Positions 8,221-15,454 of a stretch of DNA of 64,000 nt are shown here, piece after piece. Every line of letters starts with the position of its first letter. Position 1 is the first letter of the stretch. The notes under the pieces were generated by a model. The model made no database searches and was not told the origin of the DNA. It worked only from the letters and a program-made list of their open reading frames with translations. The stretch lies in the NCBI GenBank assembly GCA_029961055.1, contig JASBVM010000009.1, positions 124,001-188,000 of the forward strand, read 5' to 3'. Made by a program: the position numbers and the translations under genes. The DNA comes from Bacillota bacterium. GTDB lineage: Bacteria; Bacillota; Sulfobacillia; JAIMAT01.

Positions 8221-8615
8221 GCCGCCGGGCGCGGCACGCGGCGCAGCCCGGCCCGGTGACGCGGCTCGAGCTGCGCCGGAGGCGGATGGCCCGCTGGACG
8301 GCCGGATGGCTGGCGGGCGCGCTGGCGCTCTTCGGCGGAACGGTGGCCTGGGCGGCGGGCCATCCGCCGCGCCCGGCCCATCCCACCGCCGCCAGCCGCC
8401 GGGCGTCCCAGGCGGACCTTCCTCCCGAGCTCCGCCAGCTCCTCCAGCGCTCGCAGGAGCTGGACCAGCGGCTCCGCACGGCCGAGGTGCAGCTGACCGC
8501 GCTGGACCGCCGGGCCCGCGCCGCCGCGGGGCAGGCGGCCGCGCTGCCCCCGCCCCCTCCGGCGCCGAGCCTTCCGTCCATGCCGCAGGTGCAGACGACC
8601 ACGGGCGCCAGTTGA
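8217..8615 (+). CDS. Small membrane-anchored coiled-coil protein ending in TTTGAS (second of pair)
   Basis: 132 residues. A basic N-terminus (RLELRRRRMARW) precedes one membrane segment or signal sequence (about 29-49, TAGWLAGALALFGGTVAWAA); residues about 62-100 form a coiled coil (LPPELRQLLQRSQELDQRL); then a Pro-rich stretch and the C-terminal VQTTTGAS, where Ser132 is the last residue. The same six residues TTTGAS occur in the preceding protein, which suggests common processing by the ApbE protein encoded 22 bases downstream. The Asp three positions before the second Thr is Gln here, so it fits the flavinylation consensus less fully. It overlaps the preceding gene by ATGA (start 8217). 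An alternative ATG at 8208 would add three residues. Confidence 0.68.
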   Translation: MSRRARHAAQPGPVTRLELRRRRMARWTAGWLAGALALFGGTVAWAAGHPPRPAHPTAASRRASQADLPPELRQLLQRSQELDQRLRTAEVQLTALDRRARAAAGQAAALPPPPPAPSLPSMPQVQTTTGAS

Positions 8616-8637
8616 CCGGGCCGAGGAAGCGATCCTC

Positions 8638-9588
8638 ATGGGCGAGTGGCACGGCCGCGCCATGGCGACCGAGATCGAGATCCGCACCGTCGAGCCGCCG
8701 GGGGCCCCTGCGGGGGTGGAACGCCTGGACGAGGCGGCGCGCCGGGCGCTGGCCCGGTTCGCCGAGGTGGAACGGGTCTGCACCCGCTTCCAGCCCGACT
8801 CGCCGCTGATGCGGTTCAACCGGGGCGGCGACGGCTGGCAGGAGGTCGACCCGCTCCTCTACCGGGTGGTCGCCCTGGCGGCGCGGGCCCGGCGACGGAC
8901 CGGCGGCCGCTTCGACCCGCGCGTGCTGGAGGCGCTGGTCAGGATCGGCTACGACCGGACGCTGCCGGTCGGGCGGGGAACCCTTCGCCTCCCCGCTCCC
9001 CAGGGCCGGGCACGGCCGCTGCGAGACTCCGGCTGGCTCCAGCGCCGGCCGCGACGGCGCGCGCTCCGGCTGCGGGGGGCGCCGCTCGACCTGGGCGGGA
9101 TCGGCAAGGGCTACGCGGTCCGGTTGGCCGCGCGGGAGATGGCGCCCGTCTCGGGCAACTTCCTGGTCAACGCCGGGGGCGATCTCGTCTGCCGGGGCCC
9201 CGGACCGGAAGGGGACGGGTGGCGCGTGGGGGTGGAGGATCCGCGCGGGGGCGCGGCCCCGGTGGCGGTGCTGGCGGTCCGGGACCGGGCGGTCTGCACC
9301 TCCTCCGTCCGCCGCCGGCGCTGGCTGGCCGGTGACCGGCCGGTCCACCACCTGATCGACCCGCGGACCGGCGAGCCGGCCGCCTCCGGGCTCCTGGCGG
9401 TGACGGTGGTGGGCGCGGATCCGGCCTGGTGCGAGGTCTGGTCCAAGGCGCTCTTCGTGGAGGGGGCGACGGGGGTGCGGGAGCTGGCGGAGCGCGAGCG
9501 ACTGGCCGCCCTCTGGGTGACGGAGGAAGAGGAGCTGGGCTGGAGCAGCCGGATGGCGCCCTTCCTCATCTGGAGGGCCGCGGCATGA
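8638..9588 (+). CDS. apbE: FAD:protein FMN transferase (ApbE family)
   Basis: Transfers FMN from FAD to a Ser/Thr of target proteins outside the cytoplasmic membrane. 316 residues, usual length. Seen: HGRAMATEIEIRTV near the N-terminus (ApbE mgT.f.i), RFAEVERVCTRFQPDSPLMRFN, LDLGGIGKGYAVRLAA, NAGGDLVCRG, VHHLIDPRTGEPA and the metal-site region near VVGADPAWCEVWSKAL. No obvious signal peptide or lipobox is present, so either it is exported another way or its start is unusual; ATG 8638 has GAGGAA about 10 bases upstream. It follows the two TTTGAS proteins and overlaps the ferric-reductase-like gene by ATGA, so all four form one operon and the small proteins are its likely substrates. Confidence 0.9.
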   Translation: MGEWHGRAMATEIEIRTVEPPGAPAGVERLDEAARRALARFAEVERVCTRFQPDSPLMRFNRGGDGWQEVDPLLYRVVALAARARRRTGGRFDPRVLEALVRIGYDRTLPVGRGTLRLPAPQGRARPLRDSGWLQRRPRRRALRLRGAPLDLGGIGKGYAVRLAAREMAPVSGNFLVNAGGDLVCRGPGPEGDGWRVGVEDPRGGAAPVAVLAVRDRAVCTSSVRRRRWLAGDRPVHHLIDPRTGEPAASGLLAVTVVGADPAWCEVWSKALFVEGATGVRELAERERLAALWVTEEEELGWSSRMAPFLIWRAAA

Positions 9589-10385
9589 GCGCGGGACGGC
9601 AGGGCGCGGTGGAGGCCGAGCGGAACGAGGGCGGCCTCTCGATCCCGGGGTTCTTCCTCGCGCTGGGCGCGGGCTGGCTGGCCGGCTACCTGCTCGGGAC
9701 GCTGGCCGCGCCCTTTTTCGGCAGCCGGACCTTTCCCTGGGTGGTGGCGCGGGCAGCCGGGATGAGCGCCTATGTGCTGCTGGAGCTGGCCGTCCTCGCC
9801 GGCCTCGCGCTCTCCCACCCGTGGCGCTGGGGCCGGCGGCGCCCGTCGCCCGACTTCCTGTACCGGACGCACTCGGTCCTCTCGCTGGCAGCGCTGGCGC
9901 TGGTGGCCACCCACGCCGTCGCCCTGGCGCTGGACCCCTTCGTCCAGGTGGGCTGGCGCGGTGCGCTCCTGCCCGGGGGCGCGGTCTACCGGACGGGTCC
10001 GGTGGCGGCCGGCGTCCTGGGCGCCTACCTGGCGCTCCTGGGCGCGGTGAGCGCCGGGCTCGGCCCGGCCATGGCCCGCCGCTGGGGCCCACACCTGGGA
10101 CGGCGGCTCTGGCTCCCGCTCCACCGCGTGGTGCTCCTGGCCTGGGTGCTGGCCTGGTTCCACGGCGTCCTGGCAGGAAGCGACACCCCCGCGCTCCGCG
10201 CCTTCTACGCGGTCAGCGGCGGGCTGGTCGTCCTCCTGGCCGCCACCCGCTACCTGGCCCGCCGGCCGCAGGCGGCGGCCAGCTCGCCCCAGACGGCCAG
10301 CTGGACGGCGGAGGGGACCGTGCTCCGGGCGGATGGGTTGGGCAGGCAGGCGACGGGCAGGGGACCCCGGGAGAGCTCCAGCTGA
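9585..10385 (+). CDS. Ferric-reductase-like transmembrane haem protein
   Basis: 266 residues with about six membrane segments (about 19-41, 50-72, 89-108, 137-156, 177-195 and 205-220). Two helices each carry a pair of histidines separated by about 13 residues: HSVLSLAALALVATHAVAL and LHRVVLLAWVLAWFHGVL. This is the bis-haem pattern of the ferric reductase-like / YedZ (MsrQ) superfamily, which passes electrons across the membrane. In an operon with ApbE and two putative flavin carriers it is the obvious quinol- or haem-side partner. Start ATG 9585 overlaps apbE by ATGA. The last 45 residues are hydrophilic and their DNA lies antisense to the end of mug (136 bp convergent overlap), so the natural C-terminus may be this long only for lack of an earlier stop. 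Confidence 0.82.
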   Translation: MSAGRQGAVEAERNEGGLSIPGFFLALGAGWLAGYLLGTLAAPFFGSRTFPWVVARAAGMSAYVLLELAVLAGLALSHPWRWGRRRPSPDFLYRTHSVLSLAALALVATHAVALALDPFVQVGWRGALLPGGAVYRTGPVAAGVLGAYLALLGAVSAGLGPAMARRWGPHLGRRLWLPLHRVVLLAWVLAWFHGVLAGSDTPALRAFYAVSGGLVVLLAATRYLARRPQAAASSPQTASWTAEGTVLRADGLGRQATGRGPRESSS

Positions 10386-10801
10386 CCCGCGTCGGCCGAC
10401 CAGTCCAGGGGAGCCGAGCGGGGAAGGCCCAGCACCGCGCGGGCCACGTCCTTGCCGAGGCAGGCCAGGCGTCGCGGCCGCCAGCGCTCCGCCTCCGCGC
10501 GGAGGCGGCGGCCGCCCTCGACCATCTCCGGCCAGCCCAGGTCGGCCGACCCGGGCGTCACCCGGTCGACCAGGTTGACGATGCCGATGCCGTAGCGGGG
10601 GAGCTCCCGGTCCTGTTCGGGCGCCAGCTCCACCGGCGTCCAGCCCGAGCGGGCCAGCATGCGCCAGAAACGGTTGCCCGGGCCGGCGAAGTGGTGGCCG
10701 GTCAGGCCGCTCCGCCGGCCCGGGTTGTAGCCCACCACGAGCAGGTCCAAGCCGGGGGCCAGGACCGGCGGCACCCGCCAGCCGGCGGGGCCGGCGCTCA
10801 C
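10250..10801 (-). CDS. mug: G/T(U)-mismatch-specific uracil-DNA glycosylase (Mug/TDG family)
   Basis: Removes uracil or thymine from G:U/G:T mispairs as the first step of base excision repair. 183 residues. Family 2 UDG motifs are visible: LLVVGYNPGRRSGLTGHHFAGPG (active-site GxNPG with the catalytic Asn), NRFWRML, GIGIVNLVDR, and LPNPSARST (the intercalating loop). The GTG start at 10801 shares a GTGA overlap with the stop of the upstream glycosidase gene. The 3' end overlaps the convergent ferric-reductase-like gene by 136 bp, and the conserved part of this protein (LPNPSARS) lies within that overlap, so this gene's frame is the constrained one. Confidence 0.9.
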   Translation of the reverse strand: MSAGPAGWRVPPVLAPGLDLLVVGYNPGRRSGLTGHHFAGPGNRFWRMLARSGWTPVELAPEQDRELPRYGIGIVNLVDRVTPGSADLGWPEMVEGGRRLRAEAERWRPRRLACLGKDVARAVLGLPRSAPLDWSADAGQLELSRGPLPVACLPNPSARSTVPSAVQLAVWGELAAACGRRAR

Positions 10802-12660
10802 GCGTCCGCCCCCAGCCGGCGGAGAAGCGCCGTGCCGAGCCACCCCGCGCAGGTGGCGAAGGCGGCTCCCGTCGCCGCGGAGCCGTCCTCCTGGCGGACC
10901 GTCTCGCAGGCCAGGCCGCCGTCCAGTCGCGCCTCGGCCAGCTCGCGCAGGCGGCTCTCCACCTCCCAGCCGGCCAGGAGGTCGCTCACCGCCGCCAGCA
11001 GCCAGGGGTGGTCGGCGTGGGGCGAGCGCGCCCAGGGGAAGCGGCCCCGCGGCCCGTAGGGGTTGGCCGGGGAGTGGATCCAGCGGGCCGTCGCCTGCTG
11101 GATCGGGTCGCCGGAGTCCACCGCCCCGTAATACGGGAGAAGCATCAGGCTTCCCGCCGGTTCGTCGCCCGCCAGCACCCGCCCCCGGCCGTCGAAGGCG
11201 TACGCCCACATGGGCCCGAAGGGGCCCTCCGTCACCGCCAGGCGGCGGAGCTCGGCCAGGACCGCCTCCGCCTCCTGGCGCCGGAGGAAGGCGCCGGCGC
11301 GGTCTCCCTCCAGCTCCCGCACCCGGGCCAGCGCCCGCCAGGCGGCCGCCACCAGCGCCATGTCGTAGGTGAGATAGGGCGGGTCGGCCGGGTCGTCGCT
11401 GGGGTTGAGGAAGGTGCGGTAGAGCGGTCTCCCCCGCTCCCGCGCTCGCAGGAGCCGCGCCTCCACGGCGGCGAGCCGCTCGCGCACCTCCGGCTCCCTC
11501 CAGATGCCCTCGTCGCCCGTCGCCTCCTCATAGAGGCGGGTGGCGACCGGGAAGGCGGCCAGCTGGTCCAGCTCGAAGCCCGGGTAGAGGAGGCTCCCGT
11601 CCAGGTAGAGGCTGTGCTCGCCGGCGTTCCGGCCGTACCGCCCCCATGCCTGCAGGAGCGCCTCCCGCGCCCGCGACGGGTCCGCCAGGGTGAGGCCCGG
11701 CAGGCTCCAGAGCAGCGCGTCGCGGTTCCAGTGGGCGCCCGCCACGTAGTAGCGGGGCGAGCGCGAGGTGACCCAGACGCGCGCCTCGTCGTCCACGGTC
11801 CGCCCGGTGGCGAAGTGGAGGTTGAAGAGAAGGTTCCGGACGGCGCGCCAGGCGAGCGGGTCCCGCCGCCAGCGGCCGCCGCTCGCCCGGTCGGCCCGGG
11901 CCCGGGCCGCCTCCTCCGCGCTCCGCCAGAGCGCCGGGAAGCCGTGCCGCGCCAGGTCCACCGCGGCGGTGGCGGCGCCGTCGGCCTCGCGGCCGGCGCC
12001 CACGTAGGCGACCAACCGGGCTTCCTCCCCGGCGCCGAAGCGGGCGGCGAGGAGCAGCCCGACCCCCGCCCCGCCGCCCTCGCCCACGGTCTCGGCCGTC
12101 GTCGCCGGCTCCGCCCGCACCGCCAGGGCCGCCAGCGGCCCGTGGCCCCGCGCCTCCGCCACCCAGCTCCCCGTCCAGCGGTCGAAGAAGGTTGCGACAG
12201 GGGCGCCGCTGGGCCGTCGGCGGAGCGCCGCGTAGGCGGGGGAGGCGAGGCACCAGCGGAGCCCCAGCTCCACCGGCCGCCGCTCCCCGCCCGCCGGCTC
12301 CGCCTGGAGCGCCAGGGCGAAGCCGCGCCCTTCCTCCGGGGCGGCGATCTCCCAGCGGAAGCGGTAGCCCTCCGCCTCCGCCAGCAGGCGGATCGCCCAG
12401 AGGGGGCCGTCCGGCCAGGGTTCGGGCCGCCACTCCGGCTCGAGAGTCCTTCCCTCCATCCGGAGCTCCGGCGCCACCAGCGGGCGCTCGCCGGCTCCGC
12501 GCCACTCCAGCAGGCCGGCCAACCGGCCGTGGAGGAGGTTGGCGGAGAGGACGGCCCCGTCCGCGACGCGCACCTCGGGCAGCGCCACGAAGTCGTTCCC
12601 CGTCACCAGCGGCGGGTCGGAACGCTCCACCGTCTCCGGCACCGTCCGGATCACCGTCAA
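10798..12660 (-). CDS. Putative six-hairpin glycosidase (glycogen-debranching-like C-terminal domain)
   Basis: About 620 residues, exact family not recognised. The N-terminal half (about 1-240) looks beta-rich (LVTGNDFVALPEVRVADGAV, LRWCLASPAYAALRR). The C-terminal half is helical and resembles amylo-alpha-1,6-glucosidase/(alpha/alpha)6 domains: YVAGAHWNRDALLWSLPGLT, GEHSLYLDGSLLYPGFELDQ, VATRLYEEATGD, LTYDMALVAAAWRALARV and GAAFATCAGWLGTALL. No signal peptide, so it is probably cytoplasmic. The start is uncertain: TTG 12660 gives a TTGA overlap with the acyltransferase stop, matching the pattern of neighbouring genes; GTG 12654 is the alternative. It is followed by mug with a GTGA overlap. 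Substrate unknown; GH15, GH63 and GH133 relatives share this fold. Confidence 0.65.
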   Translation of the reverse strand: MTVIRTVPETVERSDPPLVTGNDFVALPEVRVADGAVLSANLLHGRLAGLLEWRGAGERPLVAPELRMEGRTLEPEWRPEPWPDGPLWAIRLLAEAEGYRFRWEIAAPEEGRGFALALQAEPAGGERRPVELGLRWCLASPAYAALRRRPSGAPVATFFDRWTGSWVAEARGHGPLAALAVRAEPATTAETVGEGGGAGVGLLLAARFGAGEEARLVAYVGAGREADGAATAAVDLARHGFPALWRSAEEAARARADRASGGRWRRDPLAWRAVRNLLFNLHFATGRTVDDEARVWVTSRSPRYYVAGAHWNRDALLWSLPGLTLADPSRAREALLQAWGRYGRNAGEHSLYLDGSLLYPGFELDQLAAFPVATRLYEEATGDEGIWREPEVRERLAAVEARLLRARERGRPLYRTFLNPSDDPADPPYLTYDMALVAAAWRALARVRELEGDRAGAFLRRQEAEAVLAELRRLAVTEGPFGPMWAYAFDGRGRVLAGDEPAGSLMLLPYYGAVDSGDPIQQATARWIHSPANPYGPRGRFPWARSPHADHPWLLAAVSDLLAGWEVESRLRELAEARLDGGLACETVRQEDGSAATGAAFATCAGWLGTALLRRLGADA

Positions 12661-13286
12661 CCGGGCAGCACTCCCCCCGTCGGCTCGTCGATGCCCGCCA
12701 GGCGGCGGAGCCGCCGCCGCATCCACTCCACCTCCGCCGCCACCTGCTCGGCCACCCGCTGGTGGTCGGCCGCCTCCTCGCGGCTGAAGCGGAGCGGCCG
12801 CCCGAACCAGACCCAGGCCCGGGAAGGAAGCGGCTGGTTGGTCCCCTCCACCGCCATCGGGACCACCGGCGCGCCGGTGTGCTCCACCAGGAAGCCCACC
12901 CCGCCCCGCGGCCGGAGCGGCACGCCGCTCCGGCTCCGCGTGCCCTCGTAGTGGACGCCCAGCACCCCGCCGTCCCGCAGCACGCGGAGCGCCCGGCGCA
13001 TGGCGTTCAGGTCGCCGCGGCCGCGGTCGACGGGGATGGCGAAGGCGTTGATCGCCTGGGCGACCAGGGGGTAGCGGAGGAGCTCCTGCTTGGCGAAGAA
13101 GTGGACCGGGCGCGGGCAGATCACCGCGATCAGGACGGGATCCGCCGCACTGATGTGGTTGCCGGCCAGGATGACCGGTCCCTCGGGCGGCACGTTCTCC
13201 CGCCCGTAGACGCGGCTCCGGTAGCGGAGCCAGAGCGCCGCCCCCACCAGCGGCTTCAGAACACGGTAGGCGGTCTCGGCCGCCAT
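12657..13286 (-). CDS. 1-acyl-sn-glycerol-3-phosphate acyltransferase (PlsC-like)
   Basis: 209 residues. Membrane-associated acyl transfer to lysophosphatidate or a related acceptor. The acyltransferase motif I is seen as GNHISAADP (H-x4-D variant, HISAAD), motif II-like FFAKQELLRYPLVAQAI, motif III-like HYEGTRSRSG and motif IV-like APVVPMAVEGTNQP. An N-terminal hydrophobic helix (about 8-22) anchors it. Start ATG 13286 with GAGGTGG upstream; 11 bases separate it from the penicillin-acylase-like gene. The catalytic motif carries I in place of the more common R/Q, and motif III has EGTRS as in PlsC. Substrate specificity cannot be read from sequence. Confidence 0.85.
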   Translation of the reverse strand: MAAETAYRVLKPLVGAALWLRYRSRVYGRENVPPEGPVILAGNHISAADPVLIAVICPRPVHFFAKQELLRYPLVAQAINAFAIPVDRGRGDLNAMRRALRVLRDGGVLGVHYEGTRSRSGVPLRPRGGVGFLVEHTGAPVVPMAVEGTNQPLPSRAWVWFGRPLRFSREEAADHQRVAEQVAAEVEWMRRRLRRLAGIDEPTGGVLPG

Positions 13287-13297
13287 GGAACCCCACC

Positions 13298-15433
13298 TCA
13301 CAGCCGGCGCGGTTCGGGCCGGAGGATCTGCCGCGCCGTACCCCGCCTGCCGGCCACCCGCACCGGATCCAGTTCGAACCGGTGCGCCCGGCCGTTCAGC
13401 CAGTCGCGCAGCCCGTCGTCGAAGTGGGCGCTTCCCGGGTGGCCCGAGGCGCCGCCGCAGAGCCTCCCCTCGAGCCACCCCCCCGACCCCAGATCCGCCA
13501 CCATGCTCCATACCGAGCCGGCCACCACGTGGAAGGGGCGCGCCGGATCGGCCACCGCCGCCTCCACCGTGGTCTCCGAGCCCGGGACGGGGAAGGGGCC
13601 CCGCCCGGCCCTGCCTCCCGGAGCGGGCGAACTCTCCGCCACCGCCGGGCGGAGGACGTGGAGCGCCCCCCAGCTCCAGCGCCGCGGCTCGGGTCCCAGC
13701 CGGCGCTCGGCCCAGGCGACCGCCCGGTGAAAGGCGCCCGGCGCCGCCGCCCGACCCGCCTCGCCGGCCACCCAGGCAGCCGCCCCCGCCGGGGCCGCGG
13801 CGGCCCGCAGCCAGTGCGCCCGCAGCCGTTCCGGAAGCGGCCGGCCCGCCATGGCCAGCGCCGCCTCCCGGAGGAAGAGGTGCCAGACGAGGGGGCCGGC
13901 CTCCTCCGCTTCCTCCCGGGCGCCCGCCGCGATCCACGCTTCCAGCAGCGCCAGCGCCGTCTCTTCCCCCGCATCCTGGACGGCTCCGCGCAGAACCGGA
14001 GCCAGCCGGTCCCAGAGCAGAGCGGGCAGCGGATCGGCCCGTTCCGCCAGGATCTCCGCCATCTCGCCCGCACCCAGGTCGTCCCGCGCCCGAAGCCGCT
14101 CCGCCAGCCTCCGGTAGCGGGCGGTCCCGCGAACCCAGCCGGGCGCGCCTCCCTCCCAGCCTTCCTGCTCCGCCAGCACCCGCTGCCCGGCCGCGGCCAG
14201 CCAGCCGGCCGCCGGATCCTCCACCGCCGGGGGCCGGCCGTCGGCCTCCCGGGGGTCCAGCAACCGGTAGAGGATGTGGCCGGCGGCGTCGGCCGCCACC
14301 AGATGGAAGCGCCCCGGGGGCGCCGCCGAGAGCGCCTCCGCCACCTCCCGCGCGCTCCCCGCGCGCAGGCAGCGGAGCAGGGGACCGACCCGGTCACCCG
14401 GCGCCCGCCCTCGCCAGGCGAGCCGGAGGGGTTCGAGCCCCCGGCGCAGGCGGGCGTTGATCTCCACCGCGGGCCAGGCCTCACCGGCTTCGCCGGGGAC
14501 GGCGCGTGCCCGCGCCGCGGGGTCGTCGCGCCGCAGCCGGTGCCCGCTCTCGGGTTCGGCCGGGACGAGGAACCAGGCCACCGACGGGCTCCGGCCCATC
14601 CAGAGGCCGGGCAGGCCGGGCACGGCCACGCCGGCCACGTTGATGCGGCCGTCCAGGCTGAGCAGATGGATCGGGTGGAGCAGAGGCGGCAGCCGGAGGG
14701 GCAGTTCCAGGCTGCCGGCCAGGAGCGGCCTGCCGCTCTGCGCCCTCCGCCCGGCGACGGCCCAGGCGGCGCCGCCGCGCGTGCCGGGCCAGCCGGCGCC
14801 GGAGCGGAGAACCAGGTCGGCCAGGTCCAGCGCCTCCTCCCAGGCGCCGTCCTCCTGTTCCAGCCGGAGCGCCAGCTCCACCAGCTCCGCGTAGAGCTGG
14901 CCGCCCTCCAGCCACCAGGCCAGGAGCCGCTCCACCGCCAGGGAGTCCTCGACGCTCCAGGGGCGGGGGAACGCGGGCCCCAGGAGTCGCCAGCCGCCGC
15001 CGATCCCGGCCTGGAGGGCGGCGTTGACCCCGTCGGCGTACGCCTCCAGAGCCAGCCTGGCCTCTCCATCCAGGAGCTCGGCCGATTCCTCCGCCGCCTC
15101 GAGGAGCCCCAGATTGCGCATCAGCCGGTCGAGCGGCTCCGACGCCGGCCCCTCGACCTCGGCCAGGCGGCCGCGGGCCCAGCGGCGAAGGTGGTCCAGC
15201 TGCCAGAGGCGATCCTGGGCGGTGCAGTAGCCCTGGGCGAAGAAGAGATCCCAGTCGGTCCGGGCCGTGACGTGCGCCCAGCCCCGGTCGTCCCGGGCGA
15301 TCTCCGCCTCGGCGTCGAGGCCGGCGACGGTGCGGTTGAGGCCCACCCGCCGGAGCCAGCGTTCGGTGACGGCCAGCAGCAGGCCGGCCGCCCCCGCGGC
15401 CATCCAGCCTGCCAGCCCCCTCGATTCGGCCAT
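13298..15433 (-). CDS. Penicillin acylase family protein lacking the catalytic Ser-Asn (probable pseudoenzyme)
   Basis: 711 residues, usual precursor length. An N-terminal hydrophobic segment (about 8-22) suggests export or anchoring. Alpha-chain hallmarks are intact: IARDDRGWAHVTARTDWD, FFAQGYCTAQDRLWQLD and LEAYADGVNAAL. The beta chain should begin with Ser-Asn in a GSNxWAV motif, where Ser is the autoproteolytic and catalytic nucleophile; here it reads GGAAWAV (residues 220-226), so Ser is Gly221 and Asn is Ala222. The following LLANDPHL motif is LLAGSLEL. The C-terminal region GGASGHPGSAHFDDGLRDW is conserved. Without the Ser it should neither self-cleave nor hydrolyse amides. The reading frame is open throughout, so it is kept as a protein. 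In operon between glpX (22 bp upstream) and plsC. Confidence 0.85.
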   Translation of the reverse strand: MAESRGLAGWMAAGAAGLLLAVTERWLRRVGLNRTVAGLDAEAEIARDDRGWAHVTARTDWDLFFAQGYCTAQDRLWQLDHLRRWARGRLAEVEGPASEPLDRLMRNLGLLEAAEESAELLDGEARLALEAYADGVNAALQAGIGGGWRLLGPAFPRPWSVEDSLAVERLLAWWLEGGQLYAELVELALRLEQEDGAWEEALDLADLVLRSGAGWPGTRGGAAWAVAGRRAQSGRPLLAGSLELPLRLPPLLHPIHLLSLDGRINVAGVAVPGLPGLWMGRSPSVAWFLVPAEPESGHRLRRDDPAARARAVPGEAGEAWPAVEINARLRRGLEPLRLAWRGRAPGDRVGPLLRCLRAGSAREVAEALSAAPPGRFHLVAADAAGHILYRLLDPREADGRPPAVEDPAAGWLAAAGQRVLAEQEGWEGGAPGWVRGTARYRRLAERLRARDDLGAGEMAEILAERADPLPALLWDRLAPVLRGAVQDAGEETALALLEAWIAAGAREEAEEAGPLVWHLFLREAALAMAGRPLPERLRAHWLRAAAAPAGAAAWVAGEAGRAAAPGAFHRAVAWAERRLGPEPRRWSWGALHVLRPAVAESSPAPGGRAGRGPFPVPGSETTVEAAVADPARPFHVVAGSVWSMVADLGSGGWLEGRLCGGASGHPGSAHFDDGLRDWLNGRAHRFELDPVRVAGRRGTARQILRPEPRRL

Positions 15434-15454
15434 TCCCCTCTCCCCGCCTGTCGC

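Noticed and set aside
11008-12951. 647-codon plus-strand open frame opposite the glycosidase gene
   Set aside because: Its translation is low-complexity Arg/Pro/Gly/His sequence with no domain; the minus-strand protein has structured motifs.
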